Shown here: positions 22,890-30,759 of the stretch, in pieces
Layout: each line of letters begins with the position of its first letter
Numbering within the stretch: the stretch's first letter is position 1
DNA from: JAAYZK01 sp964535025
Lineage (GTDB): Bacteria > Planctomycetota > Phycisphaerae > SM23-33 > FEN-1343
DNA: 39,270 bases
Direction of reading: 5' to 3'
Assembly (NCBI GenBank): GCA_964535025.1
Contig: CAZHRW010000263.1
Location: forward strand, 1-39,270
Notes under the pieces: model-generated
Database searches by the model: none
The model's input: only the letters and a program-made list of their open reading frames with translations
What the model was told of the DNA's origin: nothing
Position numbers and translations under genes: made by a program

Positions 22890-23834
22890 ATGGCATACAT
22901 CTTTGGGCCCGTACCGTCACGACGACTGGGGCGATCCCTGGGCGTCGACCTGGTCCCGTTCAAAACCTGCAGCTACGACTGCATCTACTGCCAGCTCGGC
23001 CGGACGACCCGCAAGACCGTCGAGCGCCGCGAATGGGTCCCGCTGGACGCGGTGCTGGCCGAACTGAAAGGCAAGCTCGCCACCGAGCCGGACTACATCA
23101 CCCTGAGCGGCTCGGGGGAACCGACGCTGTTCTCCCGCCTGGACGAGCTGATCGCGGGCATCCGCGGCATGACCGACGTGCCCGTCGCCGTCCTCACCAA
23201 CGGATCGCTGCTGTGGCAGGCGGAGGTCCGCCGGCAACTGGCCGACGCGCACCTGGTCGTCCCGTCGCTCGATGCCGGAAACGCCACCCTGTTCAACGCC
23301 ATCAACCGCCCGCACGAGAGCATCACGTTCGAGGCCATGCTCGAAGGGCTGATCGACTTCCGCGCGGGCTACCGCGGCGCCTGCTGGCTGGAAATCTTCC
23401 TGCTGGCCGGCCACACCGCCATCGACGAGGAGGTCCGCCGCATCGCCGAGTGCGTCCGCCGCATCGGACCCGACCGGGTGCAGCTCAATACCGCGACGCG
23501 CCCGACGGCCGAGGATTACGCCGTCATGGTCGACCGCCCGCGCATGGCCGAGCTGGCCGCCCGCTTCGACCCGCCCGCCGAGGTGATCGCCGACTATCGC
23601 GGCGTCCACGCGCAAAGCCAGTTCCAGGCCGGGCGCGAGAGCGTCCTCGAGATGGTCCAGCGACGCCCCTGCTCCCTCGACGACATCGCCGACGGCCTGA
23701 ACATGCATCGCAACGAGGCAATCAAGTACGTCGAGGAACTCGATGTGAGCGGACAAGTGGTGAAGCAGTCGATTGGCGGAAAGCTCTTCTATAGCGGCGT
23801 CCACGGCGGCGGCGACGCCTCGCACGGACGCTAA
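22890..23834 (+). CDS. Radical SAM protein with C-terminal winged-helix-like region
   Basis: A 314-residue radical SAM enzyme. Start 'MAYIFGPVPSRRLGRSLGVD' is positioned after GAGGTGATATC. C27-x3-C31-x2-C34 ('CSYDCIYC') binds the catalytic [4Fe-4S] cluster; 'ITLSGSGEPTL' is the SAM-binding GGE-like motif. The partial TIM barrel runs to ~residue 235. The last ~65 residues ('RRPCSLDDIADGLNMHRNEA', 'IKYVEELDVSGQVVKQS') resemble a winged helix. It belongs to the COG0731-like Fe-S oxidoreductase group, whose members are mostly uncharacterised. It is the last gene of the plus-strand island, 14 bp after thi4, and its stop is 3 bp from the converging stop of the T2SS operon. Confidence 0.87.
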   Translation: MAYIFGPVPSRRLGRSLGVDLVPFKTCSYDCIYCQLGRTTRKTVERREWVPLDAVLAELKGKLATEPDYITLSGSGEPTLFSRLDELIAGIRGMTDVPVAVLTNGSLLWQAEVRRQLADAHLVVPSLDAGNATLFNAINRPHESITFEAMLEGLIDFRAGYRGACWLEIFLLAGHTAIDEEVRRIAECVRRIGPDRVQLNTATRPTAEDYAVMVDRPRMAELAARFDPPAEVIADYRGVHAQSQFQAGRESVLEMVQRRPCSLDDIADGLNMHRNEAIKYVEELDVSGQVVKQSIGGKLFYSGVHGGGDASHGR

Positions 23835-23837
23835 GGC

Positions 23838-24941
23838 CTAACGCTGCACGGCCACCCGGATCCGCCTCAAGCCGAACACGCCACGGTGGGGTCCTTCCGT
23901 CAGGGCGATCAAGACGTCGCCCGCGCTGTCCAGCGGGATCCACGGGCCGCGCACGACCAGGGCCGCCGGCCTGTCAGGATCGGTGTGCAGGGCAAGCCGG
24001 TCGGCGGTGGCGGCGACGAAGCCGTCGCCGAACCAGCAGGCGGCTGTGGCGCCGTCGACGAGAGCTTCCCGCCGGCCGCTGCCGAGGTCGACCACAACGA
24101 GGCCTCCCAGGTCGGCGCTCATATACAGCACTCGCCGCCCGTCACGACTGAACGGCCGCCCGCACGCGACCTGCGCCTGGAACAGATCGAACTCGGTCGG
24201 CGGAATCGACAGCGGCACGAGCCGTTCGGGCCCGAGCCGATCGGGCCGCCAGTGGCCCGCGTAGACACCCTCGCCGTCGGTTTCGAGGTAGACGATCCGC
24301 CCGTCGTCGGTCCACGCCGGGCTCAGCCGCCCCACGCCGGGGGCGGCCGGGGCAAGTTGGGGCGGGCCGTCCGCCCACGGGATGACCGCCAGACATCGCT
24401 CGGGTTGTCCGTCCGCTTCGACGATCGCGGCAATCGAGGCGCCGTCGGAGGCCGGCACCGGCATGATCACCCGGCGGAACGGGACAGCCTTGCGCTCGGT
24501 GCATCCGCCGCGGGTATCGTGGAGGGCCAGCTCGGGCCCGTCACCCTCGTCGATCACCCATGCCAGGTAGCGTCCATCCGCCGAAAACGCCGGCCACGAC
24601 GCCCCGTCTGGACAAAGGACGCGGGGCCGGCCCTCCGGCGTGAGGGGTCGGATCTCCAGGCGCATGCCGCTGTCGGGATGCCCGGCGAGCAGGTCGTCCG
24701 GCCCCACCGGTGGGCCCTGACGGACCAGCCAGGCCAGGTGGGCGCCGTCACCGGCCGCCACGGGCAGTTGCACGCCGTTGTTGGGCACCTCCCCCAGCGG
24801 CGCGACCTGCACCTGCACGTGCACGGCGAACGACGGCGAACGGTGCAGCGAAATCGGCCCCGCGGCCTCCGGCGGGTCGTTTGTCCCGCCGAGGCAGCCG
24901 CCCAGGGCGATCAGGGCCGCCAGGATCCCACGTCGGATCAT
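23838..24941 (-). CDS. Beta-propeller (TolB/WD40-like) lipoprotein at the end of the T2SS operon
   Basis: A 367-residue lipoprotein: signal 'MIRRGILAALIALGGC' ends in an LGGC lipobox with Cys16. The mature part has repeated TolB-like blades such as 'SWPAFSADGRYLAWVIDE', 'LSPAWTDDGRIVYLETDG' and 'PFSRDGRRVLYMSADLGG'. ATG overlaps the stop of gspD by 4 bp (ATGA), so it is very likely made with the secretin. It could be a pilotin-like or periplasmic accessory of the secretin, or an unrelated passenger; no T2SS core component is known with this fold. Confidence 0.8.
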   Translation of the reverse strand: MIRRGILAALIALGGCLGGTNDPPEAAGPISLHRSPSFAVHVQVQVAPLGEVPNNGVQLPVAAGDGAHLAWLVRQGPPVGPDDLLAGHPDSGMRLEIRPLTPEGRPRVLCPDGASWPAFSADGRYLAWVIDEGDGPELALHDTRGGCTERKAVPFRRVIMPVPASDGASIAAIVEADGQPERCLAVIPWADGPPQLAPAAPGVGRLSPAWTDDGRIVYLETDGEGVYAGHWRPDRLGPERLVPLSIPPTEFDLFQAQVACGRPFSRDGRRVLYMSADLGGLVVVDLGSGRREALVDGATAACWFGDGFVAATADRLALHTDPDRPAALVVRGPWIPLDSAGDVLIALTEGPHRGVFGLRRIRVAVQR

Positions 24942-27900
24942 TGACCACCCCCGGCGGCCGAGGCCGAGGCGGCGGCCGGCGCCGGGGAGGCTTCGGCGGC
25001 GCCGGCGCCGTTGAAGACCGCCTCGAGCTGCTCGATCGTCTGACGCCCGCGATTGGCGTGGGCGTCGGCGCCCGTTTCGTTCGAGAGCACGAACGGCGTG
25101 ATGAACACCACCAGTTCCCGGTTCCGCGTACCGGTGTCCACGCTGCGAAACAGCTTGCCCAACAAGGGCAGGTCGCCCAGGAGCGGCCAGCGGCGGACCT
25201 CGTCGAAGTCCTCCTGCGTGATGATCCCGCTGAGCATGACGGTCTGGCCGTCCCCGACGACGACGTGCGTGGTGACCTCGCGGCGGTCGATGGTCGGGTT
25301 GCCGAAGAACGTCGCCCCCGGGAGGATGCGGGAGATCTCCAGGTTGATCACCAGGTCCACGTTGCCCATCTGCGTGATGTGCGGGCGCACCTGCAGCATC
25401 GTGCCGACCGCGCGGTACTCGATGGCGGTGACCGTCGTGGTGCCCTCGGCCGATTCCCTCGATTCCTTCAAGGTGGGCACGTCCTGGACGACGAAGAAGT
25501 TAGCCGCCTCGTTGTCGCAGGTGGTCACGGACGGCTGCTGGAGGATCTTCATGTCGAACTCCTTCAGCAGCAGGTTCAGCAGGGCGAAGAAGCTGGTGCG
25601 CCCGTTGACGGTGAGCGTCTCGCCGAAGATGCCTTCATAGGCGGCGCTGCCGCTCAGCGCCACGGCCGTGTCGCCGAGATTGAGCAGCCCCGGATCGGTG
25701 GCCAGGCGCAGGCCCAGGGTCGTCTGCGTGTCGTGCTGGATCTCCCCGATCTGCGCCCGGATGGTCACCTGGCGGCCGGGTTCGTCGAGCTTGCCGATCA
25801 GCTCCAGGATCGATTCCTTGTAGCCTTCGGGCGCCATGACCATGATCGCGTTGCGCCGGTAGACCGGCACAATGCGGATCCGCCCCACCAGGTTGCTGGC
25901 GGGCACCTGGCCCTCGGGACGACGGAACGACTGCCACCAGAACACCATCTCCCCCGGCGCCGCCCGGGGCGGCTGGTTCCTGTCCCGCGACGGCTGGTTG
26001 CGGCTGTCAGCGGTGCCGGTGTCGGCGTCCCGGTCGTACTCGCTCAGCGAACGGTCCGCCCGGCGGATGCTCGCCAGCGTGCCGGGCTCGGCCAGCAGGG
26101 CGTTGAGCTGCTCGCAGAGGTCCTCGGCGTTGGCGTGGTTCAACTCGACGATCGCCGGCAGGCCCACCTCCTGGGGCTGGTCGATCCTCTCAATGATCTC
26201 ATCGACCACCTCGAAGTGCGCGGGGTTCTTCGCACTGACCACCAGCTTGTTGGACGAGGACAGCACCTGGAAGGTGAACTGGCCCTGGAGCCGCCCGACG
26301 GCCTTGGCGGTCGAGCCGCCCCCCGTGCCGTAGTAACGATCCCAGAAGCTCATCTCGCGCTCGGGCTTGACGCCGAACATCACCTGCAACAGCTCGCAGG
26401 CCTCGCCGGGATCGACGTACTTGAGCGTGTAGATCTTCGGCAGCGCCTCGGCGACGCTGACCGGCTTGTCCTCTTCGGCGATGAGCTTGGCGATGTCCTC
26501 CATGGTGTCCGGGTCGGTGACGACCGTCACGGCGTTGCGGCGGGCGTCGGCGACGACCGTGACCTTGGCGGCGTCGCGATCGCGGTAATACGAGGTGCCC
26601 CAATCGCTCTTGTAGCTCACCTCCAGCCCGCTGAACAGCGACTCGATCCGCGTAGCCATCTCCGTCGCGTCGGCGTACTTCAGATCGAACGTCCGCCGCG
26701 CACGACGGCTGGCGTCCTCCACGTCCAGTTCGGCCAGCAGCTTGCGGACGATGTCCCGGCCGGCGGTCGACCCGAAGATGATGACCTTGCGCGACTCGAC
26801 GAACGGGACCACGTACGTGGCCTCCCTCAGTTCGGGGTTGGGCATCTGGCCGATGGTCCGCTCCAGTTGCCGGGCCACATCCTCGACGTCGGCGTACTGG
26901 ACCTCGACCAGTTCATAGCTTGCCTCGTCGTCACGGGGCTTGTCGAACTCCCGGGCCCACGCGACGATCTGCTTCATGACGGGCGCGGGGGCCACGGCGA
27001 TGATCCAGTTGCGCGACACGTGCGGCACGAGTGTGACCGGCGTGGTGGCCGCCTCGACCCGTGTCACACCGTCCGAAGCTCCCGACGGCCTCGACGGGCC
27101 CCGCGACGACATCCCCGGACGACCGCCCCCGCGAGCCTCGCCGCCGGTAGTGATGTCCTCCACCTCGATCCCCATCCGCCCGGCGATCAGCCAGCGGAGA
27201 ATCCAGATGATCTCCGAGGGGTCCCCGTGTTCCAGTTCGATGATCTCCGTCTTCGTCTGCTCGGCCAGCGGCGTGTCCAGCGCGGCGATCACCCGCTCGA
27301 GCCGCCGCACGCTGGCGGCCGTGTCGGTCACGACCAGCCGATCCGTGTTCGGGTCGGCTATCAGGTGCGCCCAGGACGACTTCATCGGCGTAATGACCGC
27401 CACCACGCGGTCCACGCCGCAGTGGGCGATCACGAACGTCTTGCTGACGATCACCATCGGATCGGCGACGGACCCGGCCGATTCGTCCGGCCCCAGTTCC
27501 GGCAGGTGGGCCTGCATGACCTCCTCAACCGGGCGGATGCGGGCGAACGTGTCCAACTGCTCGACCATCAGCCCCGCATCCAGCAGTGCGCGGCGGATCA
27601 GGGTCATCGCCACGTCCTTCGGCACCTTCTCCTTGCTCACCATGGTGAGCTTCTTGTCCTTGGCGGCTTCGCTGATCAGCACGGGCAGTTCCAACTGCTC
27701 GCTCAGCCAGTCGGCCACCTTGGTGACCTCCATGTTGTTGAACGCCACGCTCACGCCCTCCGGCTCGGAGGGCCCGGAGGTCGGCTGGGTCGCCGGCTGC
27801 GTCGCGGGAGCTTCCGCGACCTCACCGGCCGGCGCAGGAACGGCGCGCTCGGACGAGGTCGGCTGCGTATCGGTGCGGCCGGAGGGGCGCGACGCGGGCC

Positions 27901-27982
27901 CGTACAACACCTCCGCGCCGGCCGGCGCCGCCAGGACGGCCGACAGTACGATGACAGCGATGATCACGCGCTTGGACTTCAT
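24938..27982 (-). CDS. gspD: Type II secretion secretin GspD, enlarged
   Basis: A 1014-residue outer-membrane secretin, much longer than the usual 650-750. ATG at 27982 follows AAGGAAGGG by 9 bases and gives a clean signal peptide 'RVIIAVIVLSAVLAAPAGA'; an upstream in-frame ATG at 28006 is less likely. A disordered Pro/Thr linker follows (~40-75). N0 covers ~77-150 ('VSVAFNNMEVTKVADWLSEQ'). About six N1-like modules then run from ~178 to ~770, recognised by repeated 'L.Y.d..e....l' openings and 'R.n.i.v' strands. The secretin core ends the protein ('VPTLKE', 'LEISRILPG', 'VVVGDGQTVMLSGII', 'PLLGDLPLLGKLF', 'ELVVFITP'). It is encoded directly after GspC. Confidence 0.93.
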   Translation of the reverse strand: MKSKRVIIAVIVLSAVLAAPAGAEVLYGPASRPSGRTDTQPTSSERAVPAPAGEVAEAPATQPATQPTSGPSEPEGVSVAFNNMEVTKVADWLSEQLELPVLISEAAKDKKLTMVSKEKVPKDVAMTLIRRALLDAGLMVEQLDTFARIRPVEEVMQAHLPELGPDESAGSVADPMVIVSKTFVIAHCGVDRVVAVITPMKSSWAHLIADPNTDRLVVTDTAASVRRLERVIAALDTPLAEQTKTEIIELEHGDPSEIIWILRWLIAGRMGIEVEDITTGGEARGGGRPGMSSRGPSRPSGASDGVTRVEAATTPVTLVPHVSRNWIIAVAPAPVMKQIVAWAREFDKPRDDEASYELVEVQYADVEDVARQLERTIGQMPNPELREATYVVPFVESRKVIIFGSTAGRDIVRKLLAELDVEDASRRARRTFDLKYADATEMATRIESLFSGLEVSYKSDWGTSYYRDRDAAKVTVVADARRNAVTVVTDPDTMEDIAKLIAEEDKPVSVAEALPKIYTLKYVDPGEACELLQVMFGVKPEREMSFWDRYYGTGGGSTAKAVGRLQGQFTFQVLSSSNKLVVSAKNPAHFEVVDEIIERIDQPQEVGLPAIVELNHANAEDLCEQLNALLAEPGTLASIRRADRSLSEYDRDADTGTADSRNQPSRDRNQPPRAAPGEMVFWWQSFRRPEGQVPASNLVGRIRIVPVYRRNAIMVMAPEGYKESILELIGKLDEPGRQVTIRAQIGEIQHDTQTTLGLRLATDPGLLNLGDTAVALSGSAAYEGIFGETLTVNGRTSFFALLNLLLKEFDMKILQQPSVTTCDNEAANFFVVQDVPTLKESRESAEGTTTVTAIEYRAVGTMLQVRPHITQMGNVDLVINLEISRILPGATFFGNPTIDRREVTTHVVVGDGQTVMLSGIITQEDFDEVRRWPLLGDLPLLGKLFRSVDTGTRNRELVVFITPFVLSNETGADAHANRGRQTIEQLEAVFNGAGAAEASPAPAAASASAAGGGQ

Positions 27983-28010
27983 CCGTTTGAACCCTTCCTT
28001 CCGCATCCCA

Positions 28011-28694
28011 CTATTCTTCCAACTGCTTTCGAATGTGCTCCGGCGCCTGGGCCAGCGCCTCCTCGCGCTCTTCGGGCGACATCTGCGCCAACGCCGCCCG
28101 GATCTGGGCCAATTGCTCGGGCGTCAGCGACGGCATGTCCTCCGGCGACCTCGCCGCCGGGCGCGGCCGCGGCCGAGGGGGCGGCGCGGACGGCCCCGGG
28201 TGGGGACGGCCGGCCATCGCGGGCCTCGGGGGAGGCGACGGCCCCCCGCCGGTCGGCCCGCCGCCGGCGCCGAAGACGTACAGCGTGTGCGGCTGGCCCT
28301 CGAACTGGAGGCGAACCCAATCCGGCCCGACCTCCAGGACCTTCGCGCCGTTGTGCGTATCGCCCACGCCGACGCCGTTGCCGCCGTCGAGATAGGCCGT
28401 CTGGCCGAGGACCCCGTTGAGCACCGCCTTGAACTCCCGCTTCGGCGGGTCGGGCGAGAACGGGTGCCGTTCGACCAGGCGTTCGATCCGCGGATCGGCC
28501 GCGCCGGCCTTGGTCTCGGCCGGCTGCGTCGCCGCCGAGCCGAGCAGGCGTTCGTAGCGGACGACGACGGCTTCGGCATCCTCGACCGCCGGGGCCGCGG
28601 TCCGCGCGGCGATGTTGGCGACAGTGAGCACACCGGCGACCACGACCAGGGCCGCCAGGAGCTTGTGCCGGCCGGCGAAGCGGGGCAGTGTCAT
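28011..28694 (-). CDS. gspC: GspC-like inner-membrane T2SS protein
   Basis: A 227-residue single-pass protein: a TM helix at ~11-30 ('LLAALVVVAGVLTVANIAA'), a short periplasmic linker, then a homology-region-like domain at ~85-140 ('FKAVLNGVLGQTAYLDG', 'GAKVLEVGPDWVRLQFEGQ'). A Pro/Arg-rich linker leads to a predicted helical tail ('LTPEQLAQIRAALAQMSPEE'). Standard GspC has a PDZ or coiled coil after the HR domain; the tail here is closer to a short coiled coil. The ATG overlaps the stop of the upstream GspM-like gene by 4 bp. The assignment rests on topology, the HR-like region and position next to gspD. Confidence 0.7.
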   Translation of the reverse strand: MTLPRFAGRHKLLAALVVVAGVLTVANIAARTAAPAVEDAEAVVVRYERLLGSAATQPAETKAGAADPRIERLVERHPFSPDPPKREFKAVLNGVLGQTAYLDGGNGVGVGDTHNGAKVLEVGPDWVRLQFEGQPHTLYVFGAGGGPTGGGPSPPPRPAMAGRPHPGPSAPPPRPRPRPAARSPEDMPSLTPEQLAQIRAALAQMSPEEREEALAQAPEHIRKQLEE

Positions 28695-29245
28695 TCGGCC
28701 ACCTCCTGTCGCTCGCCGAGCGTGGCGAGGGTCATCGTTACGTTCAGGTGGTCGCGCTTCTTCGCATCGACCGCCACGGTGACCCGATCGATGAACAGCA
28801 GCGTCTCGGCGTCGCGGACGGCCGCCAGGCACGCCGGCAGCTTGTCCTGCTTGCATTGGCCCTTGACCTGAAGGGCGACGTAATCGACGCCGGGGATCTC
28901 CTTCAGCCGCCGGGCCCGCTGGGGTTGATATTCGCTCAGGGCCAGGCCCTTGGCGGCCAGCACCTCCTGCGCCGCCCGCAGCAACATCACCTCCGCGTCG
29001 TCGACCGGCTCGAGCGGACAATTGACCGCGCGGCCGTACCGCCCCACCAGGCGGCCGCGCAGGCCCAGCACGCCGGACACGCATTTCGTCCGCGCCGCCA
29101 GGGCCGCCTCGCAGCGGTCGGCCTCCTCGCGCGCCTGCTGCCAGGTCTCCAGGACGGGCAGAATCGCCACGCGCGTCAACACGATGAGCCCCAGGCCGAT
29201 CGCGCCGAGGATCAATGCCCGTCGGTCACGGCGTGAAAGCGTCAT
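28691..29245 (-). CDS. gspM: GspM/PilO-like T2SS assembly platform protein
   Basis: A 184-residue protein with a short cytoplasmic start 'MTLSRRDRRALILGAIGLGL', one TM helix (~11-30), a periplasmic coiled coil ('VLETWQQAREEADRCEAAL') and a ferredoxin-like C-terminal domain ('ALQVKGQCKQDKLPACLAAV', then 'TLLFIDRVTVAVD'). This layout is shared by GspM and PilO. GGAGGTGCCTC precedes the ATG, which overlaps the GspL-like stop by 4 bp. Unusual for the family are five cysteines. Confidence 0.72.
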   Translation of the reverse strand: MTLSRRDRRALILGAIGLGLIVLTRVAILPVLETWQQAREEADRCEAALAARTKCVSGVLGLRGRLVGRYGRAVNCPLEPVDDAEVMLLRAAQEVLAAKGLALSEYQPQRARRLKEIPGVDYVALQVKGQCKQDKLPACLAAVRDAETLLFIDRVTVAVDAKKRDHLNVTMTLATLGERQEVAE

Positions 29246-30759
29246 GAGGCACCTCCTTCCCCGCCGCCCTCGGACGGTGCGGAGGCCGGCGCGGAGGCCG
29301 GCGTGGAGGCCGGCGCAGAGGCCGGTGTGGACGCGGGCGCCTCGGACGGCTGCGAGGTCGTCGCGTGGCTCCGTCGGATGAGCCGATCATTGGCCCGGCG
29401 GTCCAGTTCGATCCGGATCGTGAACTTGACGCCCCCCCCTTCGGGCTCCGGCCGCCAGGCAATGACGTCGCCCATCTCCATCGCCGCTTGGAGCAGCGTC
29501 TGAAACGCCTTGTCGTTCGGCGCCTTGCCGGTGAAATGCAGGACCGTGCCCGTACGGGACCGATCGAGGCTCCAGGTCGCCAGGACCGTCTGGTCCGGCA
29601 GCAGCGAGGTGATCACGTCCAGCGCTTCCAGGGGCGTCGGACCGTTGGCCTGGAGGTACTGGCCGATCGCTTCCTGGCGGGCCAACGCCTCCTGCCCGCC
29701 CGTCCGGGCCTGGAGGTCATCCATCGCCGCGGCCAGCCGTCGCGCCCGGCCGCGATCGGCGCCGAACAGGGCGACCAGGGCGACCGCGATCCAGGCGGTC
29801 ACCGCGGCCCATCGCAGGAACGACCGGCGGCGGCGCCCGGAGGCCGACGAGCCGTCGGCCCGCGGACCATCGCTCAGGTCGAGCCTCGGCACCTCGGCGG
29901 CCAGGGCGGTCAGCGCGGCGCCGAGCGCCGGCGCCGCCTCGGCGAAGGAAAGGCCGTCGCCAACCCGCATGACGGCGGGCGGGCGGGCCTCCGTCGCAGG
30001 AAGCCCTACCGCCTCGGCGACGGCAGCGGCCGCGTCGGCGGCCGGGCATCGATCGAACACGATGCAGCGGGTGGGCCGTTGGGCGTCGTCCAGGTCGGCC
30101 GTGCAGTGATCGAACAGCTCCCGCAGGTGGAATGCCGAGGCCCCCACGGGCTCTTCGACGGCCCCGCACCGCACCACGCGGCCGTCGATCGCGACGGCCA
30201 TGGCCGTGTAGTCCCCCGCCGCATCGACCAGGGCGACGGAGCCGCGGGTATCGCCCGACACCTGCCACAGCGCCGCCAGGCCCGACAGAACGGGCACCAC
30301 CCGCCGCTCGGTCCCACCCAGCCGGCGGCAGGCGTCGACCGCCCGAGCCACCTCCTGGCCGCGGGCTGCCGCGACCCAGACCCGGCGGGTCGTCTGGTCG
30401 GCCTCGTCGTAGGCGTGCCAGGCGACCGCCAACTGCTCCGACTGCGGGCCGAAGAGCACCTCCATCTGCCCGGCGATCATCTTGGCCAGTGTCACCCGGT
30501 CGGCGAACGGCAGCGAGAACATCCGATGGACGATGCGCTGGTCAGCCACGCAGGCGACCACCGGCGCGTCGAGGGGTCCGTCGGCCAGGCCCGCGACCGT
30601 CTCGGCGACGGTCGCCCCGGCCCGTTGGGGGTCCAGGGGTGCGCGGCGGAAGCGATCGGCCCGGTAGCCCCCCGCGTCCCGCCTCAGGCGGACGAGGCAG
30701 ACCGCCTCGGCGCCCAGTTCCAGCCCCCACGCCACGTTGTGTTGGGTCTGTGTAGTCAC
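29242..30759 (-). CDS. gspL: GspL/PilM-like actin-fold T2SS protein with ASAP-repeat tail
   Basis: A 505-residue protein. The GTG start at 30759 overlaps the GspK stop by 4 bp (GTGA) and gives 'VTTQTQHNVAWGLELGAEAV'. Residues ~10-310 form an actin-like ATPase fold as in GspL/PilM ('SVALVDAAGDYTAMAVAIDG'). One TM helix (~318-338) follows a Gly/Arg-rich stretch. The periplasmic part contains a ferredoxin-like domain ('TVLHFTGKAPNDKAFQTLLQ'). The C-terminus is a low-complexity tail of PASA/PAST repeats from a 12-bp DNA repeat. GspL links the GspE ATPase to the inner-membrane platform. Confidence 0.78.
   Translation of the reverse strand: MTTQTQHNVAWGLELGAEAVCLVRLRRDAGGYRADRFRRAPLDPQRAGATVAETVAGLADGPLDAPVVACVADQRIVHRMFSLPFADRVTLAKMIAGQMEVLFGPQSEQLAVAWHAYDEADQTTRRVWVAAARGQEVARAVDACRRLGGTERRVVPVLSGLAALWQVSGDTRGSVALVDAAGDYTAMAVAIDGRVVRCGAVEEPVGASAFHLRELFDHCTADLDDAQRPTRCIVFDRCPAADAAAAVAEAVGLPATEARPPAVMRVGDGLSFAEAAPALGAALTALAAEVPRLDLSDGPRADGSSASGRRRRSFLRWAAVTAWIAVALVALFGADRGRARRLAAAMDDLQARTGGQEALARQEAIGQYLQANGPTPLEALDVITSLLPDQTVLATWSLDRSRTGTVLHFTGKAPNDKAFQTLLQAAMEMGDVIAWRPEPEGGGVKFTIRIELDRRANDRLIRRSHATTSQPSEAPASTPASAPASTPASAPASAPSEGGGEGGAS
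29279..29338 (-). repeat. 12-bp tandem repeat in the gspL-like 3' end
   Basis: Five imperfect in-frame copies of the 12-mer GCGGAGGCCGGC (plus-strand reading) encode the Pro/Ala/Ser/Thr tail. The copies at 29279 and 29291 are identical; the rest differ by one to three bases. A change in copy number would alter tail length without shifting frame. Confidence 0.8.

Noticed and set aside
23820..23850. A shared terminator between the converging radical SAM and propeller-lipoprotein genes
   Set aside because: The stops are only 3 bp apart and no stem-loop with a T tract can be drawn there.
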